A stretch of DNA of 64,000 nt from positions 124,001 through 188,000 of the forward strand of contig JAJZQX010000005.1 of the NCBI GenBank assembly GCA_021806645.1. Reading direction: 5' to 3'. The position numbers and the translations under genes were made by a program. The notes under the pieces are model-generated. The model searched no databases and had not been told where the DNA came from. It saw only the letters and a program-made list of their open reading frames with translations. Origin of the DNA: Myxococcales bacterium. GTDB taxonomy: Bacteria; Myxococcota; Myxococcia; Myxococcales; Anaeromyxobacteraceae. Shown one piece after another: positions 46,029-54,064 of this stretch (its first letter is position 1; each line of letters opens with the position of its first letter).

Positions 46029-46046
46029 GGTGCCAGTGCCCCGGCC

Positions 46047-46613
46047 CTACTTCTTGGTCTTGACGATGACCTTGCGCTTGACCGAGCCCATGGCCACCGG
46101 CGCCGGCGGGGTGGACGGGCGGACCGGCTGGGCCGATGGGCGGACCGGCTGGGTGGCGGGCGCCTCGGCCTTCTTCGCCTCGCTCCGCTGCGGGGCGCGG
46201 GCCGGCGCCGACGGACGGAGGCTGGGGCGAGCCGGGAGCGCGCTGCGGGCCGTGGCCCCCTGCACGCGCCGCTCGGTGCCGACGTCCACCTCGCCCATGT
46301 CGATGCGGCCGCGGAAGCTGGCGCCGTCCACGATGATCACCCGCGGCGCGGCGATGTCGCCGACCATCCGGCCTTCCTTGGTGATCTCGACCGACTCGGT
46401 GGCGGTCACGTTGCCGACCACGATGCCGGCGATGATGCAGTTCTTGACCTGCACCTCCGCCTTGACCATGCCGGTCGGTTCGACCACGAGGGTGCGGGTG
46501 AGGGTCAGCGTCCCCTCGACGCGGCCGCGGACCGTCAGGTCCTCGTCGCCCGTGAGGCTGCCGCTGATGAGGATCGACTCGCCGATGATGGTGGTGCCGT
46601 CAGTGGTGGCCAT
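46047..46613 (-). CDS. Bactofilin with long basic C-terminal tail
   Basis: 188 residues. The bactofilin core (residues about 5-108) shows the repeating short beta-strand pattern of a beta-helix: TTIIGESILISGSLTGDEDL, VRGRVEGTLTL, VVGNVTATESVEI and GDIAAPRVIIVDGASFRGRI. A Pro/Ala/Arg-rich tail of about 80 residues ends KRKVIVKTKK. Long tails of this sort distinguish BacN/BacO/BacP types in myxobacteria and mediate partner binding. It polymerises without nucleotide. It is 3 bp from the upstream bactofilin and 18 bp from padC. Confidence 0.92.
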   Translation of the reverse strand: MATTDGTTIIGESILISGSLTGDEDLTVRGRVEGTLTLTRTLVVEPTGMVKAEVQVKNCIIAGIVVGNVTATESVEITKEGRMVGDIAAPRVIIVDGASFRGRIDMGEVDVGTERRVQGATARSALPARPSLRPSAPARAPQRSEAKKAEAPATQPVRPSAQPVRPSTPPAPVAMGSVKRKVIVKTKK

Positions 46614-46616
46614 GGC

Positions 46617-46985
46617 TCACTTCCCCTTCGCTTCCTTGACGTCCATGTCCACGTTGCCCTTGAAGACCGCGCCGTCGGCGATGAGGATGCGCGGCGAGCG
46701 GATGTCGCCGACGACCTTGCAGTCGGCCTTGAGCTCGACCTTGTCGCTGGCGGCGATGTTGCCGGTCACCTGCCCCGACACCTCGACGTTGGCCGTCTCG
46801 ATGTCGGCCTCGATCACCCCCGAGGCCTCGACATAGAGGCTCTCCTTCAAGGCGATGCGCCCTTTCACCGTGCCCTGGATGACCAGGTCCTCGTCACCCG
46901 AGATCTCGCCGTCGATGACGATCGAACTCCCGATGACGGTGTGCGCGCCGCTGCGGGGCGCGCCCGCCTTTTCGATACCTGCCAT
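46617..46985 (-). CDS. Bactofilin (core only)
   Basis: 122 residues from ATG 46985; the frame upstream is not conserved. HTVIGSSIVIDGEISGDEDL, VIQGTVKGRIALKESLYVEA, VSGQVTGNIAASDKVEL and GDIRSPRILIADGAVFKGNV form the beta-helical core with almost no tail. It is the first of a pair of bactofilin genes leading into padC-like and pyrE. A cytosolic cytoskeletal scaffold involved in chromosome-end positioning is inferred from the M. xanthus locus. Confidence 0.92.
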   Translation of the reverse strand: MAGIEKAGAPRSGAHTVIGSSIVIDGEISGDEDLVIQGTVKGRIALKESLYVEASGVIEADIETANVEVSGQVTGNIAASDKVELKADCKVVGDIRSPRILIADGAVFKGNVDMDVKEAKGK

Positions 46986-47108
46986 GGCCTTGGACTCCTC
47001 CAGGACTGCTTGGGCCCGGTGGCGAAGGCGCGACACGCGCCAGGGAGTCGCCGAACCAGGGGGAACTCTTCGAGGATACGGGGCAGCTTGGCGCGGCGTC
47101 AACGCCAA

Positions 47109-47972
47109 TCACCCTGCCCTCGCCGAGAGCCACGCCACCGCGTCGCCGAGCGGCCGCTCCCGCCCGGCCTCGTTGAAGAGCTCGTGGCGGAACCCCTCGT
47201 AGATCAGCAGCTTCTTGTCCTCGGCGCCGGCCGCCTCGAAGAAGCGTCGGCTCTCGGCGACGTCGCTGATCCGGTCGTCCCCTCCGGCGAGCAGCAGCAG
47301 CGGGGCGGTGAACCGGGGCGCGGCGGCCCGCAGCTCCCGCTGCGCGGCGACCGAGGCGGTGAACCAGCGCGCCGTGGTGGCGGTGCCGCGGAGCGGGTCG
47401 CGGGCGATCCAGGCCTGCAGCTCGGGGTCGCTGGTTAGGGCGCCGGCCTCCACCCGGGCCGGGAGCCTGAGCCGCGGAAAGGCGCGGCCGAGCAGCCTCG
47501 CCTTCCGCCGGTTGCGGGGCGGGGCGTCGGGGCCGAACCCGAAGAGCGGCGAGGCGAAGACGAAGCCGTCTACCACGCCGGGGCGAACCAGCGCCCAGCG
47601 AGCCGCGATCAGCCCACCCTCCCCGTGGCCCACCACGAAGAGCCGGCCGGGCGTGGCGGCCCGCTGCGCGTGCAGGAAGGCCTCGGCGTCGGAGAGGTAG
47701 TCGGTGAAGGAGTCGATCGACCAGCGGCGGCCGTCCGACTGGCCGTGGCCGCGCAGGTCCACCAGCGCCACCGAGAAGCCGGCCCGGACCAGCGTGCCGG
47801 CCAGCGCCGGGTAGCGCCCCGAGTGATCGCCACCGCCGTGGAGGACCGCCACCGTGGCGCGTGGCGAGGCGGGCCGGTACCGCTGCCAGTAGAGCCGGGT
47901 GTGGTCGCCGGAGTTGAGGAACCCTTCGTCGTGGGTGGCCTCGGACGCGGTGGGGAACGGGGGAACGCTCAT
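47109..47972 (-). CDS. Alpha/beta-hydrolase fold protein lacking the nucleophilic serine
   Basis: 287 residues, resembling monoacylglycerol-lipase-type Hydrolase_4 proteins: VAVLHGGGDHSGRYPALAGT, VALVDLRGHGQSDG and FTDYLSDAEAFL. The nucleophile elbow, normally GHSMGG, reads VVGHGEGGLIAA, with Gly (codon GGG) in place of Ser. The other triad members appear present: Asp in LAGGDDRISD and His in FRHELFNE. Catalysis by the usual mechanism is therefore not expected, unless the adjacent Glu acts. It may be a binding protein. The fold assignment is firm and the activity is not. Confidence 0.85.
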   Translation of the reverse strand: MSVPPFPTASEATHDEGFLNSGDHTRLYWQRYRPASPRATVAVLHGGGDHSGRYPALAGTLVRAGFSVALVDLRGHGQSDGRRWSIDSFTDYLSDAEAFLHAQRAATPGRLFVVGHGEGGLIAARWALVRPGVVDGFVFASPLFGFGPDAPPRNRRKARLLGRAFPRLRLPARVEAGALTSDPELQAWIARDPLRGTATTARWFTASVAAQRELRAAAPRFTAPLLLLAGGDDRISDVAESRRFFEAAGAEDKKLLIYEGFRHELFNEAGRERPLGDAVAWLSARAG

Positions 47973-48089
47973 CCTGGACCGAACCTAGGGGCGGAATGGG
48001 GAAGCGTCAACCGCGGGTGATCGGGCGGAGCGCCAAGGGCGCGCCCGACGCGGGTTGCGTTGGCGACGCCGCGCCACCGGACTCCACCC

Positions 48090-49982
48090 TCAACGCGCCA
48101 CCGGCTCGCTGCCGGGGGCGGCCGCGCCGGAGAGCTTCCGCTCCAGCGAGGCACGGAGCCGGAGCTGCTCCGCCGGCGGCTCGTCGCCGAAGCTGCCCAG
48201 CGCGCGGTGCCAGGCGGCCACGGCGTCGGTGGTGCGCCCGGCGGCCCGGTAGGCGTCGCCGAGGTGCTCGAGCACCGCGGGATCCGGCCCGACCAGCCTT
48301 GCGGCCTGCTCCAGCAACTCGACGGCGCGGGGGAGGTCCCCCTTGCGAAGCATCAGCCAGCCGAGCGAGTCGACGATGTGGCCGGTGCGCGGCGCCGCCC
48401 GCAGGGCCCGGCGCAGGAGCGCCTCGGCCTCGTCGAGCCGCACCCCCTGCTCGGCGTACCTGTAGCCGATGAAGTTGAGCGCCTCGGCGTTGTCCGGGTC
48501 GAGGGCCAGCAGCGCCCGCATCTGCTCCACCCCCTCGTCCGGCCGGCCGGCGCTGGCCAGCGCCGCGCCGAGCGCGTAGCGGAGCGCCGGCTCGGTGGGC
48601 TGGGCCTCGACGGCGCGCTTCAGCCCGGCCACGGCGTCGGCGGCGCGGCCCGTTCGCACCAGCGCGTCGGCCAGCGCCTGGTCGATCTCCAGCAGCGCCG
48701 CCTGGTCGCCGAGCCGGGCCCGGTCGGCGCGCAGGTCGGCGAGCTGCGCGACCGCCTCTTCGGCTCGCCCCGTGCGGATCAGCACGCCGGCCCGCAGCGT
48801 CACCAGCCGCGGCTCGCCGGGGCGCGCCGCCAGCGGCGGCGCCAGCGCGGCGAGCGCCTCCTGGTACCGGCCGGCGCGCGAGAGGGCGTAGGCCATGGTG
48901 GCCCGCGCCGTGAACCAGAGCGCCCCGGCGCCGGGAGAGACCTCGCCGAGCACGGCGGCCGACTCCCGCCAGCGGCGCAGCTCCTGGAGCGCCAGCCCGG
49001 CCACCAGGCGCAGCCGCGCCTCTCCGGGCGCCGCCGCCAACCCCTCCCTCGCCAGCCGCAGGGCCTCCTCGGGCCGGCGCGCCTCGAGCCACTCGATGGC
49101 GACCCGGAGCCGCGGCTCCGGCCCCTCGCCCGCCGCGCGCAGGTGGCGCCGGAACCACTCCTGGCCGGCGGCCGGATCGTCCTCGAGCAGCGCCAGGCGG
49201 CCCAGCCCGAGCAGCGCGTCGGCGTTCTCCGGGTCGAGCCGCAGCAGCGCGGCCCAGTCGGCGCGCGCCTCGGCCCGCTTGCGGAGCCGCTCGTCCAGCT
49301 GCGCCAGCAGCCGCCAGCCCTCGACGTCACCGCGATCCAGCTCGACGGCGCGCCGCAGCGGCCGCTCCGCGCGGGCCGCCTGGCGCCGCTCCAGCAGGAC
49401 TTGCCCCAGCTCACGGAAGCCCCCGCCATCGGAGCCGACCGCGGCCACCGCCGCCTCCAGCGTCACCTCGGCCCCGTCGAGGTCGCCCGCCTCCACCTGG
49501 AGGTCCGCCGCCAGCCGCCAGGCCTCGGGGTCGCCGCGCTCGCCGCCGGCCGCTCGCGCCGCCTCGGCGGCCATGGCGGCGCGAAGCTCGGCCAGCGCCG
49601 GCTCGACCTGGCGCCGGGCCGCCAGGATCCGGCCGAGCAGCAGGTGCGCCGACGCCGCCGCCCGACCGTCGCCGTCGCAGGCGAGCGCCCGCCTCGCCTC
49701 GGCCTCGGCGGCGTCGATCCGGCCGGCGGCCGCCAGCGCCTCGGCGTGCGCCGCCAGCAGCTCGGCGTTGCCTTCGTCGAAGGCCAGGGCGAGCTCCAGC
49801 TCCTCGGCCTCCCGCTCGTGGTCCCCCCGCTGGCCGGCCAGCCGGGCCGCGAGATAGTGCGAGACGGCCCCTGGCGAGCGGAAGCCGTCGTGGCCGGTGG
49901 GGCAGGCCGAGGCCTCGGCCCGAGGGGCGGCCCTGGCCACCGCGGCGAGGGCCGCCAGGCCGAAGGCGGCGACGAGCTTCAT
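48090..49982 (-). CDS. Large secreted TPR protein
   Basis: 630 residues from ATG 49982 (MKLVAAFGLAALAAVARAAP, a Sec signal ending in ARA); a GTG at 49997 would add five residues. About twelve to fourteen TPR units fill the rest, for example HYLAARLAGQRGDHEREAEE, LLGRILAARRQVEPALAEL, ALNFIGYRYAEQGVRLDEAE and HIVDSLGWLMLRKGDLPRAV. The last set matches the TPR type of lipoprotein-like outer-membrane assembly proteins in delta-proteobacteria. It is probably periplasmic. It diverges from the amidase gene by 60 bp. The partner is unknown. Confidence 0.85.
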   Translation of the reverse strand: MKLVAAFGLAALAAVARAAPRAEASACPTGHDGFRSPGAVSHYLAARLAGQRGDHEREAEELELALAFDEGNAELLAAHAEALAAAGRIDAAEAEARRALACDGDGRAAASAHLLLGRILAARRQVEPALAELRAAMAAEAARAAGGERGDPEAWRLAADLQVEAGDLDGAEVTLEAAVAAVGSDGGGFRELGQVLLERRQAARAERPLRRAVELDRGDVEGWRLLAQLDERLRKRAEARADWAALLRLDPENADALLGLGRLALLEDDPAAGQEWFRRHLRAAGEGPEPRLRVAIEWLEARRPEEALRLAREGLAAAPGEARLRLVAGLALQELRRWRESAAVLGEVSPGAGALWFTARATMAYALSRAGRYQEALAALAPPLAARPGEPRLVTLRAGVLIRTGRAEEAVAQLADLRADRARLGDQAALLEIDQALADALVRTGRAADAVAGLKRAVEAQPTEPALRYALGAALASAGRPDEGVEQMRALLALDPDNAEALNFIGYRYAEQGVRLDEAEALLRRALRAAPRTGHIVDSLGWLMLRKGDLPRAVELLEQAARLVGPDPAVLEHLGDAYRAAGRTTDAVAAWHRALGSFGDEPPAEQLRLRASLERKLSGAAAPGSEPVAR

Positions 49983-50042
49983 GGAGCGGGCGCTGCTCAC
50001 AAGAAGAAGCTTAGGCACCTCGGTCATGATAAATCGACCGGC

Positions 50043-50855
50043 ATGGCCCCGCCCACCTTCCTCCTCGCCGCGGCCCAGATGACCTCCACTACCGACCGGT
50101 CTCGCAACCTCGAGACCGCGGTCCGGCTCGTCGAGGAGGCGGCCGATCTCGGCGCCCGCCTGGTCGGGCTTCCCGAGAACTTCTCCTACATGGGGCCGCA
50201 GGAGGGGCTGCTAGAAGGAGCGGAGACGCTGGAGGGGCCGACGCTGGGGGTCGTCCGCGAGGTGGCCCGCCGGCGCGGCGTCCACGTCATCGCCGGCTCG
50301 ATCGCCGAGAAGGTGGCCGACCCGAAGAGGACCGCCAACACCTGCGCGCTCATCGCCGACGACGGCTCGGTGGTGGCGGCCTACCGGAAGATCCACCTCT
50401 TCGACGTGAACATCCCCGACGGCGCGCGCTACGCGGAGTCGGAGGTGGTGGCGGCCGGGGACCAGGCCATCATCGCGCCGACGGCGCTCGGCCGGATCGG
50501 CCTCACCATCTGCTACGACCTGCGCTTCCCCGAGCTCTACCGGAAGCTGGCCGGCCTCGGCGCGCAGATCCTCTCCATCCCCGCCGCCTTCACCCTCTTC
50601 ACCGGCAAGGACCACTGGGAGGTGCTGATCCGTGCCCGCGCCATCGAGAACCTGGCCTACGTGCTGGCGCCGGCGCAGGTCGGGAACCACTCCGCCAAGC
50701 GCCAGACCTTCGGCAACGCCATGGTGGTCGATCCGTGGGGCGTGGTGCTGGCCCGCTGCGCCGACGGCGAAGGGGTCTGCGTGGCCCCCTACAGCCGGGC
50801 GCGGCTGGAGCGGGTGCGCCAGGAGTTGCCGGCCCTCAAGCACCGGAAGCTGTAG
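50043..50855 (+). CDS. Carbon-nitrogen hydrolase, Nit1-type amidase
   Basis: 270 residues. The Glu-Lys-Cys triad of the nitrilase superfamily is intact: VGLPENFSYM (Glu), AYRKIHLFDV (Lys) and TICYDLRFPELYRKL (Cys). NIPDGARYAESEVVAAGD and FGNAMVVDPWGVVLA are typical of the Nit1/NitFhit branch. Known Nit1 enzymes deaminate oxidised glutathione by-products (deaminated glutathione amidase). It is cytosolic and monocistronic. The 3' end is 18 bp from the convergent beta-barrel gene. Confidence 0.92.
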   Translation: MAPPTFLLAAAQMTSTTDRSRNLETAVRLVEEAADLGARLVGLPENFSYMGPQEGLLEGAETLEGPTLGVVREVARRRGVHVIAGSIAEKVADPKRTANTCALIADDGSVVAAYRKIHLFDVNIPDGARYAESEVVAAGDQAIIAPTALGRIGLTICYDLRFPELYRKLAGLGAQILSIPAAFTLFTGKDHWEVLIRARAIENLAYVLAPAQVGNHSAKRQTFGNAMVVDPWGVVLARCADGEGVCVAPYSRARLERVRQELPALKHRKL

Positions 50856-50873
50856 GACACCGGCCGGTTCGCA

Positions 50874-51593
50874 CTAGAAAGCGAACATGAACCCGAAGGT
50901 CATCATCAGGCCGTCGTTGGAGAGGTCCCAGCTGCTCTTCGAGCCGAAGTCGTTCACCGTGGCCTTCTGGACCTCGAAGGTGAGCATGGTGTGCTTGACG
51001 CCCGAGTCGCGGTCGAACTCACGCGCCGTGGCCGGATCGATGTAGTCGAGCACCAGCGCCAGGCCGCCACCCCAGCCCCAGCCGTTGGTGGCCCCCGACA
51101 TGCTGGACTTGCCGCCCGCGCCGGTCACCCACCACTGGTCGCGCAGCAGCGAGATGCGGCCGTAGGGGACCAGCGGGACGCCCAACCGCTCCCAGACCAG
51201 GTCGAGCCGGTAGGTGAGATCGAGCGAGAGCGGCAGCAGCTTGAAGCTGGTCTTCTCCTCGCTCACCGTGCCATCGGCGAAGATCCCGTGACCGTTGGCC
51301 TGGAGGTAGCCGACCCCGGCCCCCAGCTCGAGCGTGCCGTAGCCGCGGAAGAGCGCCTTGGCCCCGTGGAGCCGGAACATCCAGCGGCGAGAGGTGCCGA
51401 AGCTGCTTTCCCACGGGCCTGGGGTGCCCGCCGGCAGCACGAACTCGGAGTCGATCATCGGGCGGTACTGCCCCATCTGGAACTCGAAGGAGCCGGCCCC
51501 GGCCAGCCTTTCCCCGTTGGACCGGTCCTCGGCCAGCGCCGGCGCGGCGATGGCGAGGAGCGCCAGCGTCGCAGCGACGGCGACGCGGCTCAC
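50874..51593 (-). CDS. Predicted outer-membrane beta-barrel protein (MXAN_2562-like)
   Basis: 239 residues from GTG 51593. The signal peptide is VAVAATLALLAIAAPALA. The mature part alternates hydrophobic strands (FEFQMGQYRPMIDSEF, GYGTLELGAGVGYLQANG, FKLLPLSLDLTYRLDL, PLVPYGRISLLRDQWW). It ends in LMMTFGFMFAF, with the terminal aromatic expected of a Bam-inserted barrel. The Gly-rich GWGWGGGLALVLDYID segment resembles myxobacterial barrel proteins of the MXAN_2562 type. It is translationally coupled (GTGA) to the Fn3/MYXO-CTERM gene. Confidence 0.8.
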   Translation of the reverse strand: MSRVAVAATLALLAIAAPALAEDRSNGERLAGAGSFEFQMGQYRPMIDSEFVLPAGTPGPWESSFGTSRRWMFRLHGAKALFRGYGTLELGAGVGYLQANGHGIFADGTVSEEKTSFKLLPLSLDLTYRLDLVWERLGVPLVPYGRISLLRDQWWVTGAGGKSSMSGATNGWGWGGGLALVLDYIDPATAREFDRDSGVKHTMLTFEVQKATVNDFGSKSSWDLSNDGLMMTFGFMFAF

Positions 51594-52459
51594 GAGCGCC
51601 TCCGCAGCCCGCGCAGCGCCATCGCCACGCCCAGCAGCGCGACCAGGCCAGCCGGGCCGCCGGAGCAGCCGCCCTGCTCTCGATGGACACCGGCCGTGTA
51701 CTGCTCCCAGAAGCCGGAGACCGGCTGCGGCGTGCCGGTGGCCGGCGTTAGTGAGGGCGTCGACTCGTTGCCTCCCGCGGACACCGACGTGACGGTGACC
51801 GAGTAGGTGACGCCGTTGGTGAGGCCGCCGATCCGGTTGTTGGTCTTGCCGGTGAAGTTCTGCGTGTGGGTGTCGGCCGTGTTGGCGGGGTCGACGGCCG
51901 TCACGTTGTAGGAGACCGCCGGGACGCCGGTGCTGGTGCCGTCGGACCAGCTCACGAAGAGCGACGAATCGCCAGGCTGGACCGATACGCCGGTCGGCAC
52001 GGGTGGCGCCACCGCCTCGTAGATGACGGTCCCCTCCGCGTAGCCCTTGGGCATGGTGCTGCTCGTGCCGATGTGCTGGACGCAGATGTTGACCGTGGTC
52101 GTCGTGCCGCACGAGACCCCGGCGCCCGTCATGAACTCATTCGCGTAGAGGAGGGGGTCGGCAACTCCAGGATAGCTCTGCGAAAGACTGGTGGCGGTGA
52201 TGTCCGGCTTGAACTGGGTGACACCCGGGGTCGCCGAGGAGCAGGCGATGGAGCCCTTGGAGAGGAAGACCCTGTAGGCGTCGCCGGTGGTGATGGCCGC
52301 CTTGGACGAGGAGGTCCAGGAGATCGTGACCTCCATGGTGGTCGAGGCGCAGTCGCTGGCGCCAAAGGCGGTCGGCGAGATCAGCACCTGACCGGCGGTC
52401 TGGGCCAGGCCGGCGACCGGGCTGAACAGGGCGGCGAGCAGAACGAGGCGTCGGAGCAT
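51590..52459 (-). CDS. Secreted fibronectin type III protein with MYXO-CTERM-like sorting tail
   Basis: 289 residues from ATG 52459. A Sec signal (RRLVLLAALFSPVAGLA) leads to a Thr/Ser-rich domain and an Fn3 domain (PVPTGVSVQPGDSSLFVSW, VSYNVTAVDPANTADTH, LTNGVTYSVTVTSVSAGG). The C-terminus is EQGGCSGGPAGLVALLGVA followed by MALRGLRRRS: a Cys motif, a hydrophobic helix and an Arg cluster. That arrangement is the MYXO-CTERM pattern, used to sort proteins to the cell surface in myxobacteria. It is co-transcribed with the beta-barrel gene and may be exposed beside it. Confidence 0.85.
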   Translation of the reverse strand: MLRRLVLLAALFSPVAGLAQTAGQVLISPTAFGASDCASTTMEVTISWTSSSKAAITTGDAYRVFLSKGSIACSSATPGVTQFKPDITATSLSQSYPGVADPLLYANEFMTGAGVSCGTTTTVNICVQHIGTSSTMPKGYAEGTVIYEAVAPPVPTGVSVQPGDSSLFVSWSDGTSTGVPAVSYNVTAVDPANTADTHTQNFTGKTNNRIGGLTNGVTYSVTVTSVSAGGNESTPSLTPATGTPQPVSGFWEQYTAGVHREQGGCSGGPAGLVALLGVAMALRGLRRRS

Positions 52460-52610
52460 GGCCCGGGATTCTGCAAGGCCGGCGCCAGCGAAGCAAGGTT
52501 CGAACCGCCTGGTGAGACAGGGATTTCCCTCCCCTTCTCGCACCGACTCCCCGCGCCGGTGCCAATCTGGCAAAGACCTCGCGAGGAGCCGCCGCTCGGC
52601 TGCCAAACTG

Positions 52611-53636
52611 TCAGCCCCTGCGGCGCCGCTCCACCATCGCCAGCGCCAGCTGCACCAGGTTGGTCGGCCCGCCCTTGCGCAGGTTGTCCACCGTGAGGAA
52701 GAGGGCCAGGCCGTTGACCAGCGCCGCGTCGGCCCGCACCCGCCCGACCAGCACGGCGTCGTCGTTCACCGCCAGCATGGGCATCGGGTAGACGCCCTCC
52801 TCCGGCCGATCGATCAGCTTCACCGCCGGGGCCCGGCGCAGCACCTGGCGCGCCGCCTCCGCGTCGATCGGCCGGTCGAAGCCGGCGTGGACCGCCGCGG
52901 CGTGGCCGTAGAAGACCGGCACCCGCACCGCCGTCGCCGAGATGGCCAGCCCGGGCAGGCCGAGCAGCTGGCGCGTCTCGCGCGCGATGACGGCCTCCTC
53001 CTCGGCGACGCCGTCGGCACCGAGCGCGCCCACCTGCGGCACCAGGTTGAAGGCGATGCGGTGGCGGATCCGGCCGGGCTCGGCCGGCTCGCGGCCGTTC
53101 ATCAGGTCGGCCGCCTCCCGCTGCAGCTGCTCGACGCCGCGGTGGCCGGCCCCCGAGACCGCCTGGTAGGTGGCGACCACCACCCGCGCCAGGCCGGCCG
53201 CGGCGTGGAGCGGATTGAGCGCCAGCGCCAGGGCGATGGCCATCGGGTCGGGGTTGGCCACCAGGGTGGCGCCGCCGTCGAGCGCGGCGCCGTTCACCTC
53301 GGGCACCACCAGCGGCACGCCGGCCTCCCGGCGGAAGGCGGAGGAGTCGTCCACCACCAGGCAGCCGGCGGCGCGCGCCAGGGGGGCCCACTGGCGGCTG
53401 GCCTCGGCCCCGGCCGCCAGGATGGCCACGTCACAGCCGGTGAAGGCCTCGGCGCCAGGCGCCTCCACCTTGAGCGGGCCGCCGCGGAACTCGATGTCAC
53501 GTCCCGCCGAGCGGGCGGTTGCCAGCAGCCGGACGCGGCCGACCGGGACGTCGAGATCCTCGAGCACCTCGAGGACGGCGCGGCCGACGGCGCCGGTGGC
53601 GCCGAGCAGGGTGATGGCGATGGGGCGTGGTTCCAT
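52611..53636 (-). CDS. Aspartate-semialdehyde dehydrogenase homologue lacking the catalytic Cys (USG-1-like)
   Basis: 341 residues from ATG 53636 (MEPRPIAITLLGATGAVGRA). The fold is clearly ASADH: the NADP loop, VVVDDSSAFRREAGVPLVVP, YQAVSGAGHRGVEQLQREA, RVPVFYGHAAAVHAGFD and RKGGPTNLVQLALAMVE. The active-site segment, normally NPNCST, reads VANPDPMAIALALALNPLH, so Pro replaces the nucleophilic Cys. That makes reductive dephosphorylation of aspartyl phosphate very unlikely. E. coli USG-1 is a comparable Cys-less paralogue. A second, active asd should exist elsewhere. Confidence 0.88.
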   Translation of the reverse strand: MEPRPIAITLLGATGAVGRAVLEVLEDLDVPVGRVRLLATARSAGRDIEFRGGPLKVEAPGAEAFTGCDVAILAAGAEASRQWAPLARAAGCLVVDDSSAFRREAGVPLVVPEVNGAALDGGATLVANPDPMAIALALALNPLHAAAGLARVVVATYQAVSGAGHRGVEQLQREAADLMNGREPAEPGRIRHRIAFNLVPQVGALGADGVAEEEAVIARETRQLLGLPGLAISATAVRVPVFYGHAAAVHAGFDRPIDAEAARQVLRRAPAVKLIDRPEEGVYPMPMLAVNDDAVLVGRVRADAALVNGLALFLTVDNLRKGGPTNLVQLALAMVERRRRG

Positions 53637-54064
53637 AGGTGCGGGAAGATACCCCACCGCGCGGCCGCCAGCCGCGCTTGCCGGGCCAGCCCGCGCCAGT
53701 GGTCACCGGGGCGCCGCGCCGGGAGGCTCGCGCCTGGACCCCTCCGGCCCGGGGGGCTCATCGCGCCTGCGGCGCGCCCTCTCGCCTGTGGCGTGGCCGA
53801 ACCGGCGAGCGCTGAGGGGGCTGCGAGGCTCGCCCCCGAGCCGGAAGGGCCCAGGCGCTCGGCACCGGTCGCACTGCGGTCCGGACCGTTCTCCGAGTCC
53901 GCGGCCCCGAGGCGCCGGGGCGCGGTCGACCGGCGTGCGAGCTTCGCAGCCTCTACCACGCCCGCCCAGGCGGAACCGCCGCTGGCGAGAAGGCGCGCCG
54001 CAGGCGCGACGAGCGCGCAGGTGGACCGCGCTCCGGCGCCGACAGGAGCAAGGACCGGGCGCGA
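53637..54064. other. 428-bp gene-free stretch occupied by a foldback element
   Basis: Lies between the asd-like start and the end of the TIGR01777 gene. Translations are low-complexity Arg/Ala/Pro and match nothing. More than half is the 257-bp imperfect palindrome listed separately; the 120 bp next to the asd-like start must contain its promoter, but none could be picked out. Confidence 0.6.
53757..54013. repeat. 257-bp imperfect palindrome with 37-bp terminal inverted repeats (MITE-like)
   Basis: The ends 53757-53793 and 53977-54013 are inverted copies, identical at 33 of 37 positions. Inside, CTGCGAGGCTCGC (53821-53833) pairs with the complement of 53937-53949 at 12 of 13 positions. Both pairs share the same centre near 53885, so the arms kept register without gaps. 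The middle contains CGGTCCGGACCG (53877-53888). No coding capacity is evident. The structure fits a foldback or MITE-like element. Confidence 0.65.

Noticed and set aside
53637-54064. Open frames through the palindromic element
   Set aside because: They run through symmetrical GC-rich sequence, lack starts with ribosome-binding sites and match nothing.
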